A stretch of 64,000 nt of DNA from Paenibacillus helianthi (GTDB taxonomy: Bacteria; Bacillota; Bacilli; Paenibacillales; Paenibacillaceae): NCBI RefSeq assembly GCF_001909055.1, contig NZ_LVWI01000033.1, forward strand, positions 1 to 64,000, given 5' to 3'. A program made the position numbers and the translations under genes. Shown one piece after another: positions 8,268-15,986 of the stretch. The notes beneath the pieces are model-generated. The model was not told the DNA's origin and did not search any database. It worked only from the letters and a program-made list of their open reading frames with translations. Positions within the stretch are counted from its first letter, which is position 1. The number at the start of each line of letters is the position of its first letter.

Positions 8268-9320
8268 ATGTCACCAAGAAAGAAACGGCACGCAAAAGCC
8301 GGTAAGTCAAAAAAGAAACCGCTGCTCTGGACTCTGGCAATCATACTTCTCCTCATTATCGGCGGGGCAATTTATTATTTTGCTGAGATCTATAATCAAA
8401 TGGACAATCTGCACAAGACGGGTGAAGACTCACCGTTTGCGGCACTCCCCTCTCCTTCGGCCGATGTTATTCAGCCTCCTAAATGGGAAGGTACCGAGCC
8501 GGTCAACATCCTGCTTATGGGTGTCGATGCGCGAGGCGTGAAGAAGGGTGAAGTCCCACGCTCCGATACGATGCTGGTCGCCTCGCTTGACCCGGTCAAG
8601 AAGAAGTTTTATGTGTTCTCTATCCTCCGTGATACTTATGTTCCTATCCCTAAGCACGGCAAAGAACGTATCAATACGGCGATTACCCATGGACCCAACA
8701 CGGCAATGCAGACGGTCAGTGATCTGCTCGGCATTCCGATTCAATATTATATCTACACCGACTTCCAGGGCTTCATCAAACTCGTGGATGCCGTTGGCGG
8801 GATCGATTACGATGTCGAGAAGGACATGGTCTATAAGACCAAAGCGGATGGACCGGAATATGACATTGATCTGAAAAAGGGCTTCCAGCACCTTGACGGC
8901 AGTATGGCGCTGCAATATGTGCGTTTCCGTCACGATGCCACCTCTGACTTCACCCGGACGGAGCGCCAGCGCGGCTTCCTTAAGGCGGTTGCAGACAAAG
9001 TAATCAGCACCACTTCCATTATTAAGCTTCCTAATATCCTGTCCCAGGTTACCCCTTACATTGATACCAACCTGGATGTGAATGATATGTGGAAGCTGGC
9101 TACCGTGGGCTATGACAGCTCCATGGGCGGCAGCGTACAGATTCCCCCAATGGAGCTGCTTACTGAAGAAAAAACCAGCGGCGGTTCTGCGGTCATCGGC
9201 ATCAGCAGCGAAGACAAGCTGAAGCAGTTCATTCAAGATACGCTGACTGGCCCTGAGCCGTCCCCATCGCCTTCTGCTTCACCGGGCAGCAGCCCTTCGG
9301 CAAGCGCCGGGAGCAAATAA
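8268..9320 (+). CDS. LytR-CpsA-Psr (LCP) family cell-wall ligase
   Basis: LCP enzymes transfer wall teichoic acids or other anionic glycopolymers from a lipid carrier to peptidoglycan at the outer face of the membrane. The 350-residue protein has a Lys/Arg-rich cytoplasmic start, one membrane segment (about 19-38), and the LCP domain with VNILLMGVDARG (79-90), RSDTMLV (98-104), SILRDTYVPIP (118-128) and the catalytic region VRFRHDATSDFTRTERQR. Its tail is a Ser/Pro/Ala-rich low-complexity stretch from about 330. The start ATG follows AAAGGA at 8 bases. The exact glycopolymer is not evident, since no teichoic acid genes are nearby. Confidence 0.93.
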   Translation: MSPRKKRHAKAGKSKKKPLLWTLAIILLLIIGGAIYYFAEIYNQMDNLHKTGEDSPFAALPSPSADVIQPPKWEGTEPVNILLMGVDARGVKKGEVPRSDTMLVASLDPVKKKFYVFSILRDTYVPIPKHGKERINTAITHGPNTAMQTVSDLLGIPIQYYIYTDFQGFIKLVDAVGGIDYDVEKDMVYKTKADGPEYDIDLKKGFQHLDGSMALQYVRFRHDATSDFTRTERQRGFLKAVADKVISTTSIIKLPNILSQVTPYIDTNLDVNDMWKLATVGYDSSMGGSVQIPPMELLTEEKTSGGSAVIGISSEDKLKQFIQDTLTGPEPSPSPSASPGSSPSASAGSK

Positions 9321-9372
9321 GGCACTCCATTTCAGAGATATTCGTAAATAAACCTATGCTTGGCATTAGGGC

Positions 9373-9405
9373 GGGCGAACAGCGGATGAATCCGGCGGTT
9401 CGCCC
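9373..9405 (+). terminator. Possible weak terminator after the LCP gene
   Basis: An 8-bp stem (GGGCGAAC, 9373-9380, with 9398-9405) holds an inner CGGA/TCCG hairpin. It is followed only by TTTCCC, so termination would be partial and some read-through into gsaB is likely. Confidence 0.4.
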
Positions 9406-9443
9406 TTTCCCTTGTGCCACTACTATTGAAAGGATGATGAACC

Positions 9444-10757
9444 ATGAACCGTACCACATCTGAACATTTGTATGAGGAAGCCCTGCAGCATATTGTCGGA
9501 GGCGTCAACAGCCCCTCCCGTTCCTTCAAAGCTGTAGGCGGCGGCGCTCCCGTCTTCATGAAACGTGCCGGCGGCTCCCGCTTCTGGGACGAAGACGGCA
9601 ATGAATACATAGATTATCTGGCCGCCTACGGACCGATTATTACCGGACATGCCCATCCCCATATTACAGCAGCTATTACAAAGGCTGCAGAAAACGGGCT
9701 GCTGTACGGAACTCCCACGCAGCTCGAAATCAAGCTGGCCAAGATGCTGAAAGAAGCCATCCCTTCGATGGACAAAGTCCGCTTTGTCAACTCTGGCACT
9801 GAGGCCGTCATGACCACAATCCGTGTCGCCCGCGCGTACACGAAGCGCAGCAAGATTGTCAAATTCGCCGGCTGCTACCACGGTCATTCTGATCTTGTTC
9901 TGGTAGCCGCTGGTTCGGGTCCATCCACTCTCGGTATTCCCGACAGCGCCGGAGTACCTGCAAGCATCGCCCAGGAGGTCATTACCGTTCCCTTCAATGA
10001 TCTGGACGCGCTACGCGAAGCGCTGGATAAATGGGGCAAGGATGTCGCAGCGGTCATGGTAGAGCCGATTGTCGGCAATTTCGGCATGGTTATGCCGCAG
10101 CCGTGCTTCCTCGAAGGACTCTGCAAGCAGGCTCACGACAATGGCTCCCTCGTAATTTACGATGAAGTCATCACCGCTTTCCGTTTCCATTACGGTTCTA
10201 CCCAGACCTATGCAGGACTCGATCATCATGAGGATATCATTCCTGACCTGACCGCACTGGGCAAAATTATCGGAGGCGGCCTGCCGATCGGCGCTTACGG
10301 CGGCCGCAAGCATGTCATGGAGCAGGTTGCCCCGCTCGGCCCGGCCTACCAGGCCGGAACAATGGCAGGCAATCCGGCCTCAATCTCCGCAGGCATTGCC
10401 TGCCTGGAGGTGCTTGCAGCCGAAGGCGTGTATGACGAGATGGAACGGCTGGCGATCCGTTTGACGGAAGGGCTTCAGGCTTCCGCTGACCGCCATGGCA
10501 TCCCGCTGACCATTAACCGGATCCGCGGCTCATTCTCCACTCATTTCTGCAGCCACCCGGTGACCAATTACGATGAAGCGCAGGATACAGACGGCGAACT
10601 GTTCGCCAGCTTCTTCCGCCACATGCTGAACCGCGGCATCAACCTGGCCCCGTCCAAGTATGAAGCCTGGTTCCTGACCACGGCTCATACCGATGCCGAT
10701 ATTGACCTCACTCTCGAAGCGGCAGACGCTTCGTTCCAGGCCATGGCGGCGGAGTAA
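9444..10757 (+). CDS. gsaB: Glutamate-1-semialdehyde 2,1-aminomutase
   Basis: This PLP enzyme converts glutamate-1-semialdehyde to 5-aminolevulinate, the first committed tetrapyrrole precursor in the C5 pathway. The 437 residues cover the full family length. [15 protein letters not shown] (116-130) and CYHGHSD (144-150) shape the cofactor pocket, Asp240 (YDEVITAFR) contacts the PLP ring, and Lys274 in [17 protein letters not shown] is the Schiff-base lysine. No other hem genes adjoin it, so it is more likely the stand-alone GsaB paralogue than the hemL of a hemAXCDBL operon; that choice is an inference from context. Confidence 0.9.
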   Translation: MNRTTSEHLYEEALQHIVGGVNSPSRSFKAVGGGAPVFMKRAGGSRFWDEDGNEYIDYLAAYGPIITGHAHPHITAAITKAAENGLLYGTPTQLEIKLAKMLKEAIPSMDKVRFVNSGTEAVMTTIRVARAYTKRSKIVKFAGCYHGHSDLVLVAAGSGPSTLGIPDSAGVPASIAQEVITVPFNDLDALREALDKWGKDVAAVMVEPIVGNFGMVMPQPCFLEGLCKQAHDNGSLVIYDEVITAFRFHYGSTQTYAGLDHHEDIIPDLTALGKIIGGGLPIGAYGGRKHVMEQVAPLGPAYQAGTMAGNPASISAGIACLEVLAAEGVYDEMERLAIRLTEGLQASADRHGIPLTINRIRGSFSTHFCSHPVTNYDEAQDTDGELFASFFRHMLNRGINLAPSKYEAWFLTTAHTDADIDLTLEAADASFQAMAAE

Positions 10758-10816
10758 TAATACAGTCCTTGCAGGCAACAGCCTCAGCTGCGCTGAAGCT
10801 CCTTAAATACAAACAG

Positions 10817-10853
10817 ACCCACTGCGGATATAAGCGCAGTGGGTTGTTTTTTT
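10817..10853 (+). terminator. Rho-independent terminator of gsaB
   Basis: A perfect 10-bp stem (10817-10826 with 10835-10844) is followed by a run of seven T (10847-10853). It lies about 60 bp after the gsaB stop. Confidence 0.9.
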
Positions 10854-10908
10854 GCGTTACCGTACAGCTAGTGAAAGTCAAACGGATTCTCCCGTTTAAC
10901 CTCTCCTC

Positions 10909-11133
10909 TCATGGGGTGCTCCTGCTACGGCCGTAAACAAATACTCCTGCAATGGATAAGGTGATTACCAGCCGAAGGAGAAAAGCCATATTGGATGCCG
11001 CCATCGATACAACGATATAGCTGACTACAATAGCCTTCTCCGCCATGAGATGCTTTTTAAATGTCCCGTTTCGTATCCTGTACAGGAAAACTCCGACAAT
11101 TACGAGAGCCAGCGTCTCATTCTGAATAACCAC
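10909..11133 (-). CDS. Small membrane protein, unknown function
   Basis: A 74-residue frame starts with GTG 30 bp after the stop of the peptide deformylase gene, on the same strand. It is strongly hydrophobic: residues of about 8-18 and 34-68 (AIVVSYIVVSMAASNM and FLLRLVITLSIAGVFVYG) could form two or three membrane helices joined by a basic loop. I recognise no family. The ribosome site is poor (GGGAGA next to the start). Position and composition favour a real small gene co-transcribed with def, but a chance frame cannot be excluded. Confidence 0.4.
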   Translation of the reverse strand: MVIQNETLALVIVGVFLYRIRNGTFKKHLMAEKAIVVSYIVVSMAASNMAFLLRLVITLSIAGVFVYGRSRSTP

Positions 11134-11162
11134 TCTCCCGGAGGAAAGCGGTTTAAACCGGC

Positions 11163-11774
11163 TTATCTGTTGCTCTTCTGCTCATAAAGACTACGGATAT
11201 TCACGCCTTGGGGAAGCTTAAACGGATTCTCCTGATTGATCCGGTCATAGAACATAATCCCGTCCAGATGGTCAATTTCATGTTGAACTACAATGGCCTG
11301 ATAGCCCCTGAATTTCATAACGACTTCCTTGCCGCTCATATTATATCCCTTGACCTTTATGGAGTCGTATCTCGGCACAAAACCATGCACCGGGCGGTCA
11401 ACGGACAGGCAGCCCTCGCTCTCCGGCAGATATACCATCGCCACCGAGTGGCTGATGATCTTGGGATTCACCCAGGCCTGCTCCACCATGTTACCCTTCT
11501 CATCCCTCAGGTACATTACGAACATCCGCTTCAGCAGTCCGATCTGGTTAGCCGACAACCCGACACCCGAGCGCAGCTTGTATTTGGCGGATACTTCCGG
11601 ATCCTGGCTGTTCTTCAAGAACTGCATCATGCACTGCAGCGCCTCTTGATCCTCGGCCTGCAAGGGCAGCTGTACAGGTTCAGCTACCGTGCGCAGCACG
11701 GGCTCCCCCTCTCGCACAATATCATCCATGGTAATCATATATTCTGCATTATATTTTGCACTAGACAACAACAT
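11163..11774 (-). CDS. def: Peptide deformylase
   Basis: The enzyme removes the formyl group from the N-terminal methionine of new proteins, acting at the ribosome with a metal ion. All three motifs are present: GVGLSANQIG (70-79), EGCLS (Cys122) and QHEIDH (His165 and His169), so the metal site is intact. The 203-residue length is that of the type II deformylases of Gram-positive bacteria. A ribosome site AAGGTGG lies 4 bases before the ATG at 11774; the internal ATG that would give the usual MITMDD start (11738) has none, so a 12-residue N-terminal extension seems real. Confidence 0.95.
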   Translation of the reverse strand: MLLSSAKYNAEYMITMDDIVREGEPVLRTVAEPVQLPLQAEDQEALQCMMQFLKNSQDPEVSAKYKLRSGVGLSANQIGLLKRMFVMYLRDEKGNMVEQAWVNPKIISHSVAMVYLPESEGCLSVDRPVHGFVPRYDSIKVKGYNMSGKEVVMKFRGYQAIVVQHEIDHLDGIMFYDRINQENPFKLPQGVNIRSLYEQKSNR

Positions 11775-11804
11775 TCATCCACCTTTTATGCCGTACGGGC
11801 TGAA

Positions 11805-11840
11805 TTTATATTTATCTTTATATTTATCTTTATATTTATC
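11805..11840. repeat. Three tandem copies of a 12-bp AT-rich unit
   Basis: The unit TTTATATTTATC occurs three times head to tail without mismatch, followed by degenerate continuation to about 11878 (GGATTTAT twice). It lies between the SGNH esterase stop and the def start, in the def upstream region. Such a slippage-prone tract could vary in copy number between strains. Confidence 0.85.
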
Positions 11841-11864
11841 TTTAGTTTATGTGTATTTATGGAT

Positions 11865-13157
11865 TTATGGATTTATGAAAGCCGTCCGCAGCTTGCTGCT
11901 GTAATTCACATCGAAGCCGAGGCCGGTGGCGAGTGCGGCAAGCGGCAGATAGGTTTTATCCTCCTGGCCTACCTTTTGCAGAAACGCTGGCGTATCAACG
12001 GTTACAGCTGCCCCGTTCACCTTGATCGTTTTGGAGCCGATGGTAATCACAACGGTTCTTCCACCGTACACAATGCTCGCACTCTGGGTTTTGTTGTCCC
12101 ATTTGCCGTTGGCACCCACAGCATTCAGAATATCCTTAAGCGCCAGGAAGTTCTGGCCGTTCTTCAGAATAGGCTTATTCGGCGTATTCAGCTCCACTCC
12201 CTTCACCACAATCGACATAGGTGCCGATGCGGCTGTCCAGACGGGGACGGATGGCGTACGGTACTCTCCCCAATAGGACTCGGCAAAAACCCGGGCGATG
12301 GTCTCATATCCCAGCTGGGTTGGATGAAAATCCGCTGCTCCCGCGCCAATGATATGGGTCAGCGAAGCTTCCACACCTGCGAACTTCTCCGCCACATGAG
12401 CCACTTTTACCGGAGCACCCGGCTGGTTCATGCTGGACGCTACACCCTCTGCTGCCAAAGTGAACTGTTGCGCAGCGCTCATCAGCTTCAGGTAGGAGCT
12501 GCTCACGGCAATCTTAGGCGCCGGCTGATACTGATCAGCCAGCAGAATGGTGGCCTGCGGATTAACCGTGCGGATATTCTCCAGAGCTGTCTTCACATTG
12601 GTGCTGTAGCTTGCCAAAAGCTGATCCAGCTCAGCCTTGAACGCCTCTTCTGTCAGATCTTTGGCCGTAAGCAGCAGGCTGCTGACATCATTTCCGCCGA
12701 TCGTCAGCGTGATCAGATCCGCCTCACCAAGCTCTGTTTTGATCTGTGGTGTGAGTGCGGCAAATTGTTGAATCCGCGGGTCCGGAAGTCCAGGCTGTAT
12801 CCCGTCGGCAGTTGTAACAGCTCCATCTTTAATAGCCGCGGTATAATTCAGCAGCCCCGTAGTGGTAAGTCCCAGGATACCATAGTTGCTAAGAGCGCTT
12901 CTGCCATGATACCAGCCTTGCTCCAGCAGACGTTCCGCATATCCGTAAGGCTTCACATTCGGATCGGTCATTCCCGGCTCATAGCCGGCAGTGATGGAAT
13001 CCCCCAAAGCTACGATGCGAAAAACATCCGGCTCCGCCCCCTGTGTTACTGTTGCTTCAGCTGCACTAGCAGACCCCGCTCCTGCACTGATCAATAACGT
13101 GAACAGCAGCAGGCTGCTTGTGCCAGCCGTGTACACTTTTTTCCATATGTTCAGCAT
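11865..13157 (-). CDS. Secreted SGNH/GDSL esterase with C-terminal stalk domain
   Basis: This 430-residue exported hydrolase has a signal peptide (residues 1 to about 32, ending ASA), an SGNH domain and a C-terminal copper amine oxidase N-terminal-like (stalk) domain (about 300-430). SGNH blocks are clear: ALGDSITAG with Ser54, TIGGNDVSS with Asn156, and DFHPTQLGY with Asp276 and His278. The start is the ATG at 13157, placed 5 bases after GGGAGGG; upstream in-frame codons have no comparable site. Likely substrates are ester groups on wall or environmental polysaccharides, with the stalk domain holding the enzyme at the cell surface. The exact substrate is not known. Confidence 0.88.
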   Translation of the reverse strand: MLNIWKKVYTAGTSSLLLFTLLISAGAGSASAAEATVTQGAEPDVFRIVALGDSITAGYEPGMTDPNVKPYGYAERLLEQGWYHGRSALSNYGILGLTTTGLLNYTAAIKDGAVTTADGIQPGLPDPRIQQFAALTPQIKTELGEADLITLTIGGNDVSSLLLTAKDLTEEAFKAELDQLLASYSTNVKTALENIRTVNPQATILLADQYQPAPKIAVSSSYLKLMSAAQQFTLAAEGVASSMNQPGAPVKVAHVAEKFAGVEASLTHIIGAGAADFHPTQLGYETIARVFAESYWGEYRTPSVPVWTAASAPMSIVVKGVELNTPNKPILKNGQNFLALKDILNAVGANGKWDNKTQSASIVYGGRTVVITIGSKTIKVNGAAVTVDTPAFLQKVGQEDKTYLPLAALATGLGFDVNYSSKLRTAFINP

Positions 13158-13213
13158 CGTATCCCTCCCAAATTGGTATAATTCCATTCTAACACCCAGT
13201 CCGCCTATGCAAA

Positions 13214-13245
13214 AGAGCGTCTTCCCGATATCGGGAAGACGCTCT
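13214..13245 (-). terminator. Perfect 32-base palindromic terminator
   Basis: The whole 32-base stretch is a perfect palindrome (16-bp stem, centre GATATC). On the minus strand it sits 12 bp after the stop of the small gene at 13258 and is followed by four T, so it ends the inositol monophosphatase operon and insulates the SGNH gene. Confidence 0.8.
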
Positions 13246-13257
13246 GGCATGTATCTA

Positions 13258-13521
13258 TTATTGCTTCATATCATCGGTGTCTATTAAGGCATTACCTTTC
13301 TCCGTACGCTTCAGATATTTATCATATCTGTCATCCAGCTCATGGCCGAATTTGCGGTAGCGCAGCGTTTCTTCCACAATCGGATCAAGTGTGGTCTGAA
13401 TACGAATCTCATACTTGGGTGAGATCTGGCGGATTTCCTTGGCGGTCCGGTCTGTCTCCTCCATCTCGCCATCCTCCAGCATTTCACTCAGCTTGCGCTC
13501 CAGATCGTCCTTCTCGCTCAT
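13258..13521 (-). CDS. Small charged protein, unknown function
   Basis: This 87-residue protein is rich in Glu, Asp, Lys and Arg, has no cysteine and no membrane segment, and is probably helical and cytoplasmic. I do not recognise a family. It starts 15 bp after the inositol monophosphatase stop, with a GGAGGCGG ribosome site, and shares that gene's operon and terminator. This tight coupling and the good ribosome site support it as a real gene. A regulatory or accessory role for the phosphatase is only a guess from position. Confidence 0.75.
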   Translation of the reverse strand: MSEKDDLERKLSEMLEDGEMEETDRTAKEIRQISPKYEIRIQTTLDPIVEETLRYRKFGHELDDRYDKYLKRTEKGNALIDTDDMKQ

Positions 13522-13536
13522 GCTTCCCGCCGCCTC

Positions 13537-14421
13537 CTACTTCTTATATCCCGTTGCCTTAGCTTCTTCCAGCGAACCCACAAGGAAATCATGGATTCGG
13601 CCATTGCTTGCCACCACATGACGTGTACCGATGTCATAGGGATTGCCCTGCGTATCCGTCACCTTGCCGCCGGACTCCAATACCAGAAGCACACCTGCTG
13701 CACAGTCCCACGGACTTAAGCCGACTTCCCAATAACCATCCACCCGGCCCGCTGCCACATAAGCCAGATGCAGAGCGGCAGACCCGCCTGCACGAACGCC
13801 GCGGATCTGCGGCAGAATCTGCTGCAGCCCGGCCATGTTGGCGGGCTGGGCAAAGAGACGGTCTGGAGGGAAGCCCATGGCTACCAGGCTGCTTCCCGGG
13901 TCTGCTTCAGCAGAAACGGAGGTAGGTATACCGTGCATATAAGCACCTTTGCCCTTCTCCGCGACAAACATTTCATCCCGGATAGGGTCATAGATGACCC
14001 CCACTGTCAGCTCTCCCTTGACTACCAGGGCTATCGAAACACAATAAAAGGGAAAGCCATGTACGAAGTTAGTCGTTCCGTCTATCGGGTCAACAATCCA
14101 TAAATACTCATGCTTCAGCCCTTCTTCCAGGGCTGCGGTCAAAGCGTCTGCCCCAGGCAGAACGCTCTCTTCCCCGAGAATGGCATGGTCGGGATAATGG
14201 GTCAGGATCAGCCGGCGTATCATCTGTTCCACGCCTTTGTCGACTTCTGTAACCAGATCCTGGGCCGACGTCTTGCTGCCCAGCTCCTTCACATGACCCT
14301 GTCTGTTCTTGATCCATTCCCCCGCTTTGGCAGCGGCGTTGATGGCTGCAGCCGTATGCCCCTTACTGGTAACTACGTAGGGCTCGCGGTCATTCCGGTT
14401 ATCAGGATTTGTAGGATTCAT
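13537..14421 (-). CDS. suhB: Inositol monophosphatase family protein
   Basis: These magnesium-dependent phosphatases hydrolyse inositol-1-phosphate and related sugar or nucleotide phosphates. The 294-residue protein shows the full metal-site signature: GEES (Glu84), WIVDPIDGTTNFVHG (Asp111, Asp114) and SPWDCAAGVLLVLESGG near residue 235. About 20 residues precede the usual family start, rich in Asn and Asp. The ATG follows GGAG at 7 bases. It is the first gene of a two-gene operon with the small charged protein. The physiological substrate is open: bacterial members include inositol, NADP and aminosugar phosphatases. Confidence 0.9.
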   Translation of the reverse strand: MNPTNPDNRNDREPYVVTSKGHTAAAINAAAKAGEWIKNRQGHVKELGSKTSAQDLVTEVDKGVEQMIRRLILTHYPDHAILGEESVLPGADALTAALEEGLKHEYLWIVDPIDGTTNFVHGFPFYCVSIALVVKGELTVGVIYDPIRDEMFVAEKGKGAYMHGIPTSVSAEADPGSSLVAMGFPPDRLFAQPANMAGLQQILPQIRGVRAGGSAALHLAYVAAGRVDGYWEVGLSPWDCAAGVLLVLESGGKVTDTQGNPYDIGTRHVVASNGRIHDFLVGSLEEAKATGYKK

Positions 14422-14637
14422 ATCTTCACTCCGCTTTCTTGAACATAATTGTTCTCATATGTAAAGACATATGTTCGCTCTTTGGGATCAGACTTACATC
14501 CGTCAATCGGCCAGGCCAGGTGTTCCCGGCGCTGACCTTCTTCTTGCTTAAGTTTCATTCAACGTACCCTATTTCAAGGGACTTATCAAGTCATACCTTG
14601 CCCCGTTTCCCGCCTCTAGCCCCGGGTTATGCGGGGT

Positions 14638-15624
14638 TTATGGTTCAATATTAACGCTGGCTCCATCTAATACCTTTATTCCGTTCCCGGCTTCAGCCAG
14701 CTCCTTCAGGGCTTCCATCAGATCGAACAGCGCCCCGTCCTTGGCTTTCGCTTCAATCATCGCATCCACGGCCGGAGTATCCGCAGCGATGCGCTTCAGA
14801 AAAGCCAGAAGAGGTGCGGGCTCGACACCATCAGCATGGCTTCTAGGGTCCGAAGGGCTGCGCGGGCTGGAGACATGGATCTTCGGGGGCAGCCATTCAC
14901 CGGGGAGCGTATCCCTCTGTGCCAGTGGTGTCTGCCAGGTCTTCAGAATCTCCGGCCACAGCTCCCAGGGAAGCTCGCCTTCATTATTCACCCATTGATG
15001 ATGGATATCGAGAACCATCGGCAGCCCCAGCCTCCGGCTGACCTCAAGGGTCTCCGGCGCATTGAATGTCTTGTCATCATTCTCCAGTGTGATCCGCTCC
15101 TGCAATACTTGCGGCAATACCGCAAATTGCTCTACGAAGCGTGCAGCCGCCGCAGGCTTGTCCCCGTAAGCGCCGCCGATATGAATGTTGTTCTTCGCGG
15201 TTGCGGGAAGGCCCATGGCATTCAGCATATCTACATGATGCTGCAGATCGCGGATGGAGCTGGCCAGCACCTCGGGCCGGGGAGTACTCAGAACCGTAAA
15301 ATGGTCGGGATGAAAAGAAACCCGCAGTCCGTGTTTTTTCACGTAGCTGCCTACTTCGGCAAAATCAGGAGTGAGTGCGGCAAAAGGATTCCAATCCTGC
15401 ATGTCGGGATGTGTAGCCAGCGGAATCAGTTTGGAGGTCAGGCGGTATACCTGTTTCAGCAGACGCAGGGTATTGTGGAGATTCCCGCGGGCGATAGTTT
15501 CCAGCCGCCGGATTCCGGCCTCCCGGTCACTCAGCTTGTTGAAGCTGGCCATGGTCATGGTTTTGGAGGGCGAGCAGTCCGGAATGACTGTGGACATAGC
15601 TACATAGCCAAACCGGACAATCAT
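14638..15624 (-). CDS. uvsE: UV damage endonuclease UvsE
   Basis: UvsE nicks DNA 5' to UV photoproducts and starts an excision-repair route independent of UvrABC. The 328-residue protein has the family start MIVRFGYVAMS and a TIM-barrel with expected metal ligands in RVSFHPDHFTVLS, NIHIGGAYGDK, RITLENDDKTF, VLDIHHQW and KIHVSSPRSPSDPRSHADGV. The start ATG overlaps the stop of the upstream small gene (ATGA), so translation is coupled. UvsE in endospore formers is often tied to spore or UV resistance. No SOS box was seen, but I did not search exhaustively. Confidence 0.95.
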   Translation of the reverse strand: MIVRFGYVAMSTVIPDCSPSKTMTMASFNKLSDREAGIRRLETIARGNLHNTLRLLKQVYRLTSKLIPLATHPDMQDWNPFAALTPDFAEVGSYVKKHGLRVSFHPDHFTVLSTPRPEVLASSIRDLQHHVDMLNAMGLPATAKNNIHIGGAYGDKPAAAARFVEQFAVLPQVLQERITLENDDKTFNAPETLEVSRRLGLPMVLDIHHQWVNNEGELPWELWPEILKTWQTPLAQRDTLPGEWLPPKIHVSSPRSPSDPRSHADGVEPAPLLAFLKRIAADTPAVDAMIEAKAKDGALFDLMEALKELAEAGNGIKVLDGASVNIEP

Positions 15625-15938
15625 CCTTCTTCCCCAAAAAACATCTCATACGCCAGTGCCGTCTGTATCCTCGATTCTTCGTCATTCAGCTTGCGTACCA
15701 GATCCATCTCCACAGCGGTAACCTCATTGCCCTGAAAATTAATTTCCGCGATGGACGCGGAAATTTTGACAATGGCTACCGCCACGTTCTCAGGTGTGTA
15801 GGCGATAACCTTCTGACCGGTCGGATACACGCGGAAGCCCTGTTTAACCATTTTGGTGCGGCCGTATTCCAGCAGCTCGTACAGCTCCTGCTCATTCTTG
15901 AACTTGCACACGGAATTGAATTCGGATTGAAATCCCAT
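15621..15938 (-). CDS. Small cytoplasmic protein coupled to uvsE, unknown function
   Basis: This 105-residue protein (starting MGFQSEF) is placed at the ATG 15938, which lies 6 bases after AGGAGAGG; an in-frame start ten codons further up has no such site. It looks like a compact alpha/beta fold with no membrane segment. I do not recognise a family. Its stop overlaps the uvsE start by four bases, and the ddl gene ends 48 bp upstream on the same strand, so it sits in a ddl-orf-uvsE transcription unit. A role linked to UV repair is possible but not shown by sequence. Confidence 0.75.
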   Translation of the reverse strand: MGFQSEFNSVCKFKNEQELYELLEYGRTKMVKQGFRVYPTGQKVIAYTPENVAVAIVKISASIAEINFQGNEVTAVEMDLVRKLNDEESRIQTALAYEMFFGEEG

Positions 15939-15986
15939 CCTGTTCCTCTCCTTCCCGGCCGGAATCACCCCGCCGCTCGCAAAATG

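Noticed and set aside
8430..9236. A 268-codon minus-strand frame opposite the LCP gene
   Set aside because: The LCP frame has a promoter, ribosome site and all motifs; the antisense frame has none.
11208..13097. A 629-codon open frame on the plus strand across def and the SGNH esterase gene
   Set aside because: It runs antisense to two genes with intact family motifs, its translation is rich in His, Gln and Arg without any recognisable domain, and it reads through the AT-rich tandem repeat. It is a by-product of codon bias on the other strand.
14422..14637. RNA gene or small protein in the gap upstream of the uvsE stop
   Set aside because: A 71-codon frame crosses it, but has no ribosome site or sensible composition, and no stable conserved structure was apparent.
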